Origin: Umezawaea sp049997955
GTDB taxonomy: Bacteria > Actinomycetota > Actinomycetes > Mycobacteriales > Pseudonocardiaceae
NCBI GenBank assembly: GCA_049997955.1
Contig: JAEBDY010000024.1
Location: forward strand, 33,296-97,295
Reading direction: 5' to 3'
DNA: 64,000 nt
Shown: in pieces, positions 52,041-60,573 of the stretch
How positions within the stretch are numbered: position 1 is the stretch's first letter
Layout: every line of letters begins with the position of its first letter
Notes under the pieces: model-generated
Seen by the model: the letters and a program-made list of their open reading frames with translations, nothing else
Database searches by the model: none
Told to the model about the DNA's origin: nothing
Made by a program: the position numbers and the translations under genes

Positions 52041-52768
52041 TGAAATACGCCGGTGCCGATTCGCCCGCCTCCACAGGCGGTGTCGAAGCACCCTTCGCGC
52101 CCCCCGGGCACGACGGGCGGACCCGGCGTGGCGTCGCCAGGCTGCTGCTGGAGCAGGGCCCGGTCACCGCGGTAGCCGTTGCCGAGGTGCTCGGACTCAG
52201 CCCGACGGCGGTGCGCAGGCACATCGACGCCCTCGTCGCCGACGGCGAGGCGACCAGCAGGGAAGCACCCCGGAGCGGCCAGCGCGGTCGTGGCCGTCCG
52301 GCGAAGCTCTTCCTGCTGACCGAGTCGGGACGGGCCCGTTTCGGGCACGCCTACGACGACCTCGCCGTGGCCGCGCTGCGGTTCCTCGCCGAACAGGGCG
52401 GGGAAGAGGCGGTACGGGCCTTCGCGGAACGCCGGATGACCGCACTGGTCGACCGGCACCGCGCCGCGATCGTGTCCCTCCCCAGCCCGGTCGAGAGGGC
52501 CAAGGCCCTCGCGAGCGCGCTGAGCAGGGAGGGATACGCTGCCTCGACGCGCAACGTGGGCGCGGGAGAGCAGTTGTGCCAGCACCACTGCCCGGTCGCC
52601 CACGTGGCGGCCGAGTTCCCTCAGCTGTGCGAGACCGAGACGGCGATGTTCGCCGACCTCCTCGGTTCCCACGTGCAGCGGTTGGCGACGATCGCACGCG
52701 GCGACGCCGTGTGCACCACGCACATCCCGAACACCGCAAAGACCCCAGATGGAGGGGAGCCCGCATGA
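52040..52768 (+). CDS. sufR: SufR, Fe-S-cluster-sensing repressor of the suf operon
   Basis: This 242-residue protein has a winged helix (VAVAEVLGLSPTAVRRHIDALVADG) followed by a wing with RGRGRPAKLFLLTE and a C-terminal cysteine cluster CQHHC-x12-C that should bind an Fe-S cluster. With the cluster bound, SufR represses the suf genes; cluster loss relieves repression. The GTG start at 52040 is embedded in the operator. The stop overlaps the sufB start (ATGA), so the whole cluster is one operon. Confidence 0.94.
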   Translation: MKYAGADSPASTGGVEAPFAPPGHDGRTRRGVARLLLEQGPVTAVAVAEVLGLSPTAVRRHIDALVADGEATSREAPRSGQRGRGRPAKLFLLTESGRARFGHAYDDLAVAALRFLAEQGGEEAVRAFAERRMTALVDRHRAAIVSLPSPVERAKALASALSREGYAASTRNVGAGEQLCQHHCPVAHVAAEFPQLCETETAMFADLLGSHVQRLATIARGDAVCTTHIPNTAKTPDGGEPA

Positions 52769-54222
52769 CTGCCGCTGCCGAGCAGCGCACGCCCACCACG
52801 GTGCAGTCTGAGCCGCTCAGCCAGGAAGAGACCCTGGCGAGTATCGGCAACTACGAGTTCGGCTGGTCCGACTCAGACGCTGCTGGTACGAGCGCACGCC
52901 GAGGCCTGAACGAGGACGTCGTCAGGGACATCTCGGCGAAGAAGAGCGAACCCGAGTGGATGCTGGAGCACCGCCTGAAGGGGCTGCGCCTGTTCGAGAA
53001 GAAGCCGATGCCGACGTGGGGTTCCGACCTCTCCGGCATCAACTTCGACTCGATCAAGTACTTCGTGCGCTCGACCGAGAAGCAGGCCACCTCCTGGGAG
53101 GACCTGCCGGACGACATCAAGAACACGTACGACCGGCTGGGCATCCCCGAGGCGGAGAAGCAGCGCCTCGTGGCCGGTGTCGCCGCGCAGTACGAGTCCG
53201 AGGTCGTGTACCACGCGATCCGCGAGGACCTGGAAGCGCAGGGCGTCATCTTCAAGGACACCGACACCGCGCTGAAGGAGCACCCGGAGCTCTTCCAGGA
53301 GTACTTCGGGTCGGTCATCCCCTCGGGTGACAACAAGTTCTCCGCGCTGAACTCCGCGGTGTGGTCCGGCGGCTCGTTCATCTACGTCCCCAAGGGCGTC
53401 AAGGTGGACATCCCGCTGCAGGCCTACTTCCGGATCAACACGGAGAACATGGGCCAGTTCGAGCGGACGCTGATCATCGTCGACGAGGGTGCCTACGTGC
53501 ACTACGTCGAGGGCTGCACGGCGCCGATCTACTCCTCGGACTCGCTGCACTCGGCCGTGGTCGAGATCATCGTGAAGAAGGGCGGCCGCTGCCGCTACAC
53601 GACGATCCAGAACTGGTCGAACAACGTCTACAACCTGGTCACCAAGCGCGCCAAGGCCGAAGAGGGCGCGACCATGGAGTGGATCGACGGCAACATCGGT
53701 TCCAAGGTGACCATGAAGTACCCGGCGGTCTTCCTGATGGGCGAGCACGCCCACGGCGAGGTCCTCTCGATCGCGTTCGCGGGCGAGGGCCAGCACCAGG
53801 ACGCCGGCGCGAAGATGGTCCACATGGCGCCGCACACCTCCTCGACGATCGTGTCGAAGTCGGTGGCGCGCGGCGGTGGCCGCACGTCCTACCGCGGCCT
53901 GGTGCAGATCAACAAGCGGGCGCACCACTCGAAGTCCACGGTGAAGTGCGACGCGCTGCTGGTCGACAACATCAGCCGCTCGGACACCTACCCGTACGTC
54001 GACGTCCGCGAGGACGACGTGCAGATGGGCCACGAGGCCACGGTCTCGAAGGTGTCCGCCGAGCAGTTGTTCTACCTGATGTCGCGCGGCCTCACCGAGG
54101 ACGAGGCCATGGCCATGATCGTGCGCGGGTTCGTCGAGCCCATCGCGCGCGAACTGCCCATGGAGTACGCGCTGGAGCTGAACCGCCTGATCGAACTGCA
54201 GATGGAAGGGGCCGTCGGCTGA
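52765..54222 (+). CDS. sufB: Fe-S cluster scaffold protein SufB
   Basis: This 485-residue protein, together with SufC and SufD, forms the SufBC2D scaffold complex. GVKVDIPLQAYFRINTENMGQFERTLII (in part: DIPLQAYFRINTENMGQF), YVHYVEGCTAPIY, AFAGEGQHQDAGAKM and the C-terminal EARATVSKV-like segment (HEATVSKVSAEQLFYLMSRG) are conserved. Unlike many mycobacterial SufB proteins it contains no intein. ATG 52765. Confidence 0.97.
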   Translation: MTAAAEQRTPTTVQSEPLSQEETLASIGNYEFGWSDSDAAGTSARRGLNEDVVRDISAKKSEPEWMLEHRLKGLRLFEKKPMPTWGSDLSGINFDSIKYFVRSTEKQATSWEDLPDDIKNTYDRLGIPEAEKQRLVAGVAAQYESEVVYHAIREDLEAQGVIFKDTDTALKEHPELFQEYFGSVIPSGDNKFSALNSAVWSGGSFIYVPKGVKVDIPLQAYFRINTENMGQFERTLIIVDEGAYVHYVEGCTAPIYSSDSLHSAVVEIIVKKGGRCRYTTIQNWSNNVYNLVTKRAKAEEGATMEWIDGNIGSKVTMKYPAVFLMGEHAHGEVLSIAFAGEGQHQDAGAKMVHMAPHTSSTIVSKSVARGGGRTSYRGLVQINKRAHHSKSTVKCDALLVDNISRSDTYPYVDVREDDVQMGHEATVSKVSAEQLFYLMSRGLTEDEAMAMIVRGFVEPIARELPMEYALELNRLIELQMEGAVG

Positions 54223-54223
54223 C

Positions 54224-55405
54224 ATGGCCGTTTCAACAGAGGCCCAGCACGGCCTGAAGGACCACTCGCACGGCGCCGGGACCACCATCCCGGTGTCGTC
54301 GCGGGCGGACCACTTCTCCTCGTTCGACGTCGACGCCTTCGAGGTGCCCGGCGGCCGCGAGGAGATCTGGCGCTTCACCCCCATGAAGCGGCTCGCCAAC
54401 CTGCACAACGGCGCCGAGGCGACGGGTTCCGCCACCGTGGAGGTCAAGGCCGCCGAGGGCATCACCGTCGAGACCGTGCGGCGCGGCGACGCGCGGCTCG
54501 GTGTCGCGGGCACCCCCAGCGACCGGATCGCCGCGCAGGCGTGGTCGTCGTTCACCGACGGCACGCTGCTGACGGTGGGCAAGAACGCGGAGATCGCCGA
54601 CCCCACGCTGGTCACGGTCACCGGGCCCGGTGAGGGCGAGGTCGCCTACGGGCACCTCCAGATCCGCACGGAGCTGTTCTCCAAGGCCGTCGTGGTCCTC
54701 GACCACCGCGGTTCCGGCGCGTTCGCCGACAACATCGAGTTCGTGGTCGGCGACGGCTCGCACCTCACCGTCATCTCGGTCCAGGACTGGGCAGACGACG
54801 CGGTGCACGTCTCCTCGCACCACGCCTCGCTCGGCCGCGACGCGACCTTCCGGCACACGGCGATCACGCTGGGCGGCGACGTCGTCCGCCTCACCCCCAC
54901 GGTGACGTACACCGGCAAGGGCGGCGACGCGGAGCTGAACGGCCTGTACTTCGCCGACCACGGCCAGCACCTCGAACACCGCACGTTCATCGACCACGCG
55001 GTGTCGAACTGCCGCAGCAACGTCGTCTACAAGGGCGCGCTGCAGGGCGAGGGCGCGCACACGGTGTGGATCGGCGACGTGCTGATCCGCGCGGCGGCCG
55101 AGGGCACCGAGACGTACGAGCTGAACCGGAACCTGGTCCTCACCGACGGCGCCCGCGCCGACTCGGTGCCGAACCTGGAGATCGAGACCGGTGAGATCGT
55201 CAGCGCGGGCCACGCCAGCGCGACGGGCCGCTTCGACGACGAGCAGCTGTTCTACCTGCAGGCCAGGGGAATCCCGGAAGACCAGGCGCGTCGCCTGGTC
55301 GTGCGCGGCTTCTTCCACGAGATCCTGCTCAAGATCACGGTCCCCGAGGTGCGCGAGCGACTCGAAGCCGCGATCGAGGCGGAGCTGGAAGCAGTAGGCG
55401 TCTGA
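54224..55405 (+). CDS. sufD: Fe-S cluster assembly protein SufD
   Basis: This 393-residue paralogue of SufB forms the heterodimer core of the scaffold. REEIWRFTPMKRL at the N-terminus, YFADHGQHLEHRTFIDHAV with the conserved histidine, and GRFDDEQLFYLQARGIPE at the C-terminus are typical. It begins directly after the sufB stop. Confidence 0.96.
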   Translation: MAVSTEAQHGLKDHSHGAGTTIPVSSRADHFSSFDVDAFEVPGGREEIWRFTPMKRLANLHNGAEATGSATVEVKAAEGITVETVRRGDARLGVAGTPSDRIAAQAWSSFTDGTLLTVGKNAEIADPTLVTVTGPGEGEVAYGHLQIRTELFSKAVVVLDHRGSGAFADNIEFVVGDGSHLTVISVQDWADDAVHVSSHHASLGRDATFRHTAITLGGDVVRLTPTVTYTGKGGDAELNGLYFADHGQHLEHRTFIDHAVSNCRSNVVYKGALQGEGAHTVWIGDVLIRAAAEGTETYELNRNLVLTDGARADSVPNLEIETGEIVSAGHASATGRFDDEQLFYLQARGIPEDQARRLVVRGFFHEILLKITVPEVRERLEAAIEAELEAVGV

Positions 55406-55442
55406 TGGCGTGCCGACGTGCTTTTCCCAGCGGAGGCGCACG

Positions 55443-55751
55443 ATGATCAGGGTGTGCTCCTTCGCTGATCTGGACGACCGCAAGCCGATCGCGGTCGACG
55501 TCGACGGCACCCCCGTCGTCGTCGTCCGCGACGGCGAGCGGGTGCACGCGCTGCGGGACGAGTGCTCGCACGCGGCGGTGTCGCTGAGCGAGGGCGAGGT
55601 GACGAAGCAGGGGATCGAGTGCTGGCTGCACGGTTCCCGCTTCGACCTCACCACCGGTGAGCCGTCCTCGCCCCCCGCCTCGGAACCCGTCGACGTCTAC
55701 TCCGTCGAAGTACGCGATGGCGACGTCCACGTCGCCGTTCCCCAGAACTGA
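55443..55751 (+). CDS. Rieske-type [2Fe-2S] ferredoxin in the suf operon
   Basis: This 102-residue protein carries C-S-H and C-W-L-H, separated by 16 residues (CSHAAVSLSEGEV ... CWLHGSRFD), the two-Cys two-His ligands of a Rieske cluster. It resembles the small ferredoxin components of dioxygenases (NirD/BphF-like). In actinobacterial suf operons such a gene commonly sits between sufD and sufC; an electron-supply role in cluster assembly is inferred. The ATG at 55443 follows GGAGG. Confidence 0.93.
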   Translation: MIRVCSFADLDDRKPIAVDVDGTPVVVVRDGERVHALRDECSHAAVSLSEGEVTKQGIECWLHGSRFDLTTGEPSSPPASEPVDVYSVEVRDGDVHVAVPQN

Positions 55752-55775
55752 TCCACCACAGGAGAGCAGCACCTC

Positions 55776-56540
55776 ATGGCCACGCTTGAGATCAAGGACC
55801 TGCACGTCTCGGTCGTCACCGACGAAGCGCCCAAGGAAATCCTCAAGGGCGTCGACCTGACGATCAAGGCGGGCGAGACGCACGCCATCATGGGGCCCAA
55901 CGGTTCCGGCAAGTCCACGCTGTCCTACGCCGTCGCGGGCCACCCGAAGTACACGGTGACCTCCGGCTCCGTCACGCTGGACGGCGAAGACGTGCTGGAG
56001 ATGAGCGTCGACGAGCGCGCCCGCGCGGGTCTCTTCCTCGCGATGCAGTACCCGGTAGAGGTCCCCGGCGTCTCGATGTCGAACTTCCTCCGCACCGCCG
56101 CCACCGCCGTCCGCGGCGAGGCCCCGAACCTGCGCCACTGGGTCAAGGAGGTCAAGGGCGCGATGTCCGAACTGGACATCGACCCGGCCTTCGCCGAGCG
56201 CAGCGTCAACGAGGGCTTCTCCGGCGGCGAGAAGAAGCGCCACGAGATCCTCCAGCTGGGCCTGCTCCAGCCGAAGATCGCGATCCTCGACGAGACCGAC
56301 TCCGGTCTGGACGTCGACGCGCTGCGCGTCGTGTCCGAGGGCGTCAACCGCTACAAGGCCTCCGGCGAGGTCGGCGTCATGCTGATCACGCACTACACCC
56401 GGATCCTCAAGTACATCTCGCCCGACTTCGTGCACGTCTTCGCGAACGGCCGCATCGTCGAGTCCGGCGGTCCCGAGCTGGCCGACGTGCTGGAGAACGA
56501 GGGTTACGTGAAGTACACCGGGGAAGCTGCGAAGGTCTGA
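55776..56540 (+). CDS. sufC: Fe-S assembly ATPase SufC
   Basis: This 254-residue ABC-type ATPase of the SufBCD complex has Walker A (GPNGSGKST), signature FSGGEKKRHEI and Walker B (IAILDETDSGLD). It drives structural change in SufB-SufD during cluster formation and is cytosolic. ATG 55776 follows a clear GGAG site. It lies between the Rieske gene and sufS. Confidence 0.98.
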   Translation: MATLEIKDLHVSVVTDEAPKEILKGVDLTIKAGETHAIMGPNGSGKSTLSYAVAGHPKYTVTSGSVTLDGEDVLEMSVDERARAGLFLAMQYPVEVPGVSMSNFLRTAATAVRGEAPNLRHWVKEVKGAMSELDIDPAFAERSVNEGFSGGEKKRHEILQLGLLQPKIAILDETDSGLDVDALRVVSEGVNRYKASGEVGVMLITHYTRILKYISPDFVHVFANGRIVESGGPELADVLENEGYVKYTGEAAKV

Positions 56541-56591
56541 GTTCGTTGCACCTGTCGACGGTTACGGTCTTCTGAGAGGAGGCGTCTGCGA

Positions 56592-57869
56592 GTGACCACC
56601 ACCGCTGTTCCACTGGACGTCGCGACCCTGCGTGCGGACTTCCCGATCTTGGCGCGGACCGTGCGCGAGGGCAAGAAGCTGGTGTACCTCGACTCCGGCG
56701 CCACCTCGCAGCGGCCCACGAAGGTGCTCGACGCGGAACGGCGTTTCCTGGAGACGTCCAACGCGGCCGTGCACCGCGGCGCGCACCAGCTCGCCGAGGA
56801 GGCGACGGACGCGTACGAGAGCGCTCGGGTGAGGATCGCCGACTTCGTCGGCGCCACGCCCGACGAGCTCGTGTTCACCAAGAACGCCACCGAGGGCATC
56901 AACCTCGTCGCGTACGCGATGGGCAACGCCGCCGCGGCGGGCCCGGAAGCCGCGCGCTTCCTGGTCGGCCCCGGCGACGAGATCCTGATCACCGAGATGG
57001 AGCACCACGCGAACCTGGTGCCGTGGCAGCAGCTCTGCCTGCGCACCGGCGCGACGCTCCGCTGGTTCGGCGTCACGGACGAGGGCAGGCTCGACCTGTC
57101 CACGGTGGACGAGTTGGTGACGCCGAGGACCAAGGTCATCGCGTTCACCCACCAGTCCAACGTCCTGGGCACCGTCAACCCGGTGGCGGAACTGGTGGCG
57201 GCCGCTCGCGGGGTCGGCGCGCTCACCGTCCTCGACGCCTGCCAGTCCGTGCCCCACTCGAAGGTCGACTTCCACGCCCTCGGTGTGGACTTCGCGGTCT
57301 TCAGCGGCCACAAGATGCTGGCACCGTCCGGCATCGGCGTCCTCTACGGCAGGCGTGAACTGCTGGAGGCGCTGCCGCCGTTCCTCACCGGCGGCTCCAT
57401 GATCGAGATGGTCCACATGGCCAAGTCCACGTTCGCGCCGCCTCCGCAGCGGTTCGAGGCGGGCGTCCCCATGACGTCGCAGGCCATCGGTCTCGGTGCG
57501 GCGGTGGACTACCTGTCCGCCGTCGGCATGGACCGCATCGCCGCGCACGAGCACCTGCTCACCGAAGCCGCGCTGGCCGGACTGCAGGAGATCCCCGGCG
57601 TCCGCGTCATCGGCCCGAAGTCCGCGGTGGACCGGGGCGGCGCGGTCTCGTTCGACATCGAGGGCGTCCACGCCCACGACGCCGGACAGGTGCTCGACAG
57701 CCTCGGCATCGCCGTGCGGGTCGGCCACCACTGCGCGTGGCCGCTGCACCGCAGGCTCGGCGTGCAGGCCAGCGTCCGCGCTTCCTTCTACCTCTACAAC
57801 GACCTCGACGAGGTGACCGCACTCGTGGACGGCGTCCGCGAGGCGCAGCGGTTCTTCGGGGTGGGATGA
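56592..57869 (+). CDS. sufS: Cysteine desulfurase SufS
   Basis: This 425-residue class II cysteine desulfurase supplies sulfur for clusters. The PLP lysine lies in VFSGHKMLAPSGIGVLYG and the catalytic Cys381 in VGHHCAWPLHRRLG. The start is GTG 56592, after AGGAGG. The stop overlaps the sufU start, which fits their function as a sulfur-transfer pair. Confidence 0.97.
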   Translation: MTTTAVPLDVATLRADFPILARTVREGKKLVYLDSGATSQRPTKVLDAERRFLETSNAAVHRGAHQLAEEATDAYESARVRIADFVGATPDELVFTKNATEGINLVAYAMGNAAAAGPEAARFLVGPGDEILITEMEHHANLVPWQQLCLRTGATLRWFGVTDEGRLDLSTVDELVTPRTKVIAFTHQSNVLGTVNPVAELVAAARGVGALTVLDACQSVPHSKVDFHALGVDFAVFSGHKMLAPSGIGVLYGRRELLEALPPFLTGGSMIEMVHMAKSTFAPPPQRFEAGVPMTSQAIGLGAAVDYLSAVGMDRIAAHEHLLTEAALAGLQEIPGVRVIGPKSAVDRGGAVSFDIEGVHAHDAGQVLDSLGIAVRVGHHCAWPLHRRLGVQASVRASFYLYNDLDEVTALVDGVREAQRFFGVG

Positions 57870-58315
57870 CCATGCAGCTGCAGCAGATGTACCAGGAGAT
57901 CATCCTGGACCACTACAAGAACCCCCACGGCCGCGGTTTGCGCGACCCGTACGACGCCGAGTCGTTCCAGGTCAACCCGACCTGCGGCGACGAGGTGACG
58001 CTGCGCGTCAAGCTCGACGGCGAGACCGTCGCGGACGTCTCGTACGACGGCCAGGGCTGCTCCATCAGCCAGGCCTCCACCTCGGTGCTGACGGACCTGG
58101 TCATCGGCAAGTCGGTGGGCGAGGCGTTCAAGAAGTACGACGCCTTCGTGGAACTGATGCAGAGCCGGGGCCAGCTGGAACCCGACGAGGACGTCCTGGA
58201 GGACGGCATCGCCTTCGCGGGCGTTTCGAAGTACCCGGCGCGCGTCAAGTGCGCGCTGCTCGGGTGGATGGCTTTCAAGGACGCGGTCGCCCGCAGCGAA
58301 GGAGCAAAGGCATGA
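57866..58315 (+). CDS. sufU: Sulfur-transfer protein SufU
   Basis: This 149-residue zinc-dependent partner of SufS accepts its persulfide sulfur. The three conserved cysteines appear in NPTCGDE, GQGCSIS and ARVKCALLGW, with the Asp of the zinc site in GDE. The 18-20 residue insert before the last cysteine (EPDEDVLEDGIAFAGV) is typical of SufU and absent from IscU. ATG 57866, with an in-frame ATG at 57872 as an alternative. Confidence 0.97.
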   Translation: MTMQLQQMYQEIILDHYKNPHGRGLRDPYDAESFQVNPTCGDEVTLRVKLDGETVADVSYDGQGCSISQASTSVLTDLVIGKSVGEAFKKYDAFVELMQSRGQLEPDEDVLEDGIAFAGVSKYPARVKCALLGWMAFKDAVARSEGAKA

Positions 58316-58707
58316 GCGAGCAGGACACCGAGGTGGTGCGCGGCGTCGAAGGACTGCCCACGCCCCCAGCCCCGAAAGCCGACCTGGTCGCCTACGACGA
58401 CCTGGAAGAGGCCATGCGCGACGTCGTGGACCCCGAACTGGGGATCAACGTGGTCGACCTGGGCCTGGTCTACGACCTCCGCGTGGAGGAGGGCAACGTC
58501 GCCATCATCGACATGACGCTGACCAGCGCGGCCTGCCCCCTCACGGACGTCATCGAGGACCAAACCCGAGCAGCCCTGACCGGCGGCCCCGGTGGCGGCC
58601 TGGTGGACGACTTCCGCATCAACTGGGTCTGGATGCCCCCGTGGGGCCCGGAAAAGATCACCGACGACGGCCGCGAACAACTCCGCGCCCTGGGCTTCAC
58701 CGTCTGA
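58312..58707 (+). CDS. sufT: SufT (DUF59/MIP18-family) Fe-S maturation protein
   Basis: This 131-residue DUF59 protein has the family core VVDPELGINVVDLGLVYDL and the cysteine segment LTSAACPLTDVIEDQ. SufT proteins help to mature Fe-S proteins under high demand. The ATG overlaps the sufU stop (ATGA). It is the last gene of the operon, and a strong terminator follows 19 bp downstream. Confidence 0.95.
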   Translation: MSEQDTEVVRGVEGLPTPPAPKADLVAYDDLEEAMRDVVDPELGINVVDLGLVYDLRVEEGNVAIIDMTLTSAACPLTDVIEDQTRAALTGGPGGGLVDDFRINWVWMPPWGPEKITDDGREQLRALGFTV

Positions 58708-58726
58708 GAAGACCACACCAGAACCA

Positions 58727-58764
58727 CGAAAGGCCCGCCTGGCCACCACCAGGCGGGCCTTTCG
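58727..58764. terminator. Terminator of the suf operon
   Basis: A 16-bp stem (CGAAAGGCCCGCCTGG with its complement) with a 6-nt loop is followed by CTTTCC. Confidence 0.9.
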
Positions 58765-58828
58765 CTTTCCCGCAACAACAACGCCACACAACACAGGATT
58801 CCGCTGAGGACAGTCAGGGAAGGACAAG

Positions 58829-59100
58829 CCAGCCAAGCAAACGCACGCGATCAGACCTGCCGCCGCCCAAGCAAACGCACGCAACCAAACTGCTCACGCC
58901 CAAGCAAACGCACGCAACCAGCCCACCCACAGCCAGACGAAAGCACGCACCCAAAGGGAGTCCAGACCCCTCCCTGCCCCCGATCCCCAGCGCCCTCATG
59001 GTCGTCCGCTACGTGTCAAGGCATCTTTCCCGCCTTGACGCGGCGCGGACGACCATGGAGACGATCGCGCCTCGGGGGCACCCAAACCCACCCGGCCCCC
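58829..59100 (+). repeat. Dispersed hairpin element, copy E, with ~33-bp array
   Basis: Three to four array units based on CAAGCAAACGCACGCAACCA occupy about 58829-58957. The shared leader follows, then a hairpin pairing 58997-59022 with 59032-59057 around ATCTTTCCC, and a flank GAGACGATCG, the only diverged version of GAGACAATTG. Outer arm CATGGTCGT. The suf operon already has its own terminator, so this copy is not needed for that function. Confidence 0.9.
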
Positions 59101-59267
59101 CGGAACTCGCAGCCACCCCCAGGACCCCGCAGTCACCCCGGACCACCCCGAACACCACAAACCAGAGGTCCCCCAAAAACCAAGACCCCCCGACACACAC
59201 GCTACGACGAGGGTCCGACACTCCCACCCCCAAGGACCCCCACCCCCACACCCATCCGGGTGATCCG
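59101..59267. other. C-rich sequence downstream of repeat copy E
   Basis: This is extremely C-rich, purine-poor DNA on the + strand (many CCCC runs with CCCCAAGGACCCCCACCCCC near 59226-59245). No gene or hairpin is seen. It lies between copy E and the end of the reverse-strand ligase gene. Confidence 0.4.
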
Positions 59268-60401
59268 TCACCCCACCCCGGTCTGCCCTACCAACAGGTC
59301 CACCACGTCCGACAACTCCCCACGCCGCTGAAAAGCCCTCCGCTGCCGAGCCGCCCCGGACCCGTCCAACAGCATCCGATCCACCCCGTCGTTCACCAGC
59401 TCGTAGTCCCCAGCGGCTTCCAAAGCGGGTCGCACCCAGGAAACCAACGCCTGGACCTGAGCGGAGGCCCGCACCAACTCCCCGGTGCGCAGGTCGACGT
59501 TCGTCCCCTCCACCCCGTCACGGGCGGCCCGCCACAACGCCGCCTTCAACACGTGCGGGGCCACCACCAGGGCAGGCGTCGGGGAACTCAACGCCATCGC
59601 GGCGATCCCGCGCGTCAACGCGGCGATCAGCACGGCTTCGTCCACCGTCGCGGCCACGTCGCACACCCGCAGCTCGACCGTCGGGTGGTTGACCGAGAGC
59701 CGGACGTCCCAGTACACGGTCGCGGCGTCCATGGCCGCGCCGCTGTCCAGCATCGCCCGCCGCGCCGACCGGTAGTCGTCCGCCGACTCGAACGCGGGCG
59801 GCGCTCCGGCGGACGGCCAGGGGCTCCAGGACAGGTACCGCCAGGACGCGTAGCCGGTGTCCTGGCCGTCGGCGAAGGGCGAGTTGGCGCTCAACGCCAA
59901 CAGCACCGGCAACCAGGGCCGCAGGTGGTTGATGATGTGCACCCCGGCCTCGTCGTCCGGTATCCCGACGTGCACGTGGCACCCGCAGATGGTCAGGTCG
60001 TGGATCAGCCGCCCGTACTCGGTCTCCATCCGCCGGTACCGCGGGTCATCGGTCAGCGGAGCCGGGCGGACCCGCCCCAGCACGGCCGTCCCGGTCGCGA
60101 CGAGGCGCGTCCCGTGCGCGGCGGCCATGGCGCCGAGCGCTCCGCGCGCCTCCACCAGCGAGGTGCGGACCTCCGTCATCGTCCGGCACACCGGGGTGGC
60201 GATCTCGACCTGGAAGTCCGTCAGCTCCGCCTGCAGGTCGTAGTGGCCGCCGGACTCGGTCGCCAGCACGGCGGGCGCGAGCGGCGCGACAGCGCGGGTC
60301 ACCGCGTCGACCAGCAGGAACTCCTCCTCGACCCCGACGGTGAGCGCTTTGTCGAAGATCTTCCGGGGACGGGGGAGCTGGCTGGTTTCGGTCGTGCTCA
60401 C
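59268..60401 (-). CDS. Glutamate-cysteine ligase-like carboxylate-amine ligase (YbdK family)
   Basis: This 377-residue protein of the GCS2/YbdK family has TVGVEEEFLLVD (Mg/ATP-binding acidic motif), ICGCHVHVGIPD, and RLSVNHPTVELRVCDVAATVDEAV near the centre (in part: TVELRVCDVAATVDE). The family joins glutamate to cysteine or related amines. In actinomycetes without glutathione, a role in ergothioneine or another thiol pathway is possible but unproven; no egt genes are visible nearby. GTG 60401 follows GGGAG. Confidence 0.9.
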   Translation of the reverse strand: MSTTETSQLPRPRKIFDKALTVGVEEEFLLVDAVTRAVAPLAPAVLATESGGHYDLQAELTDFQVEIATPVCRTMTEVRTSLVEARGALGAMAAAHGTRLVATGTAVLGRVRPAPLTDDPRYRRMETEYGRLIHDLTICGCHVHVGIPDDEAGVHIINHLRPWLPVLLALSANSPFADGQDTGYASWRYLSWSPWPSAGAPPAFESADDYRSARRAMLDSGAAMDAATVYWDVRLSVNHPTVELRVCDVAATVDEAVLIAALTRGIAAMALSSPTPALVVAPHVLKAALWRAARDGVEGTNVDLRTGELVRASAQVQALVSWVRPALEAAGDYELVNDGVDRMLLDGSGAARQRRAFQRRGELSDVVDLLVGQTGVG

Positions 60402-60573
60402 GGTGGCTCCCGGTGCTCAGGGTAGTCCGATCAATGCTATGAGTGACGAACCCAAGGCACATGCGGCGTAGTGGCGAACTGTGCGCGCGGATGGCGTCAG
60501 TTTCGAACGCCCGAAATGGCCGCCGGTGAGACGTGGCGGCCCAGGTGAACTCGACGGTACGCCGGATCGGCGA

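Noticed and set aside
52765..54222. Intein in SufB, as in mycobacteria
   Set aside because: The frame is of normal length (485 residues) and no splicing motifs interrupt the conserved blocks.
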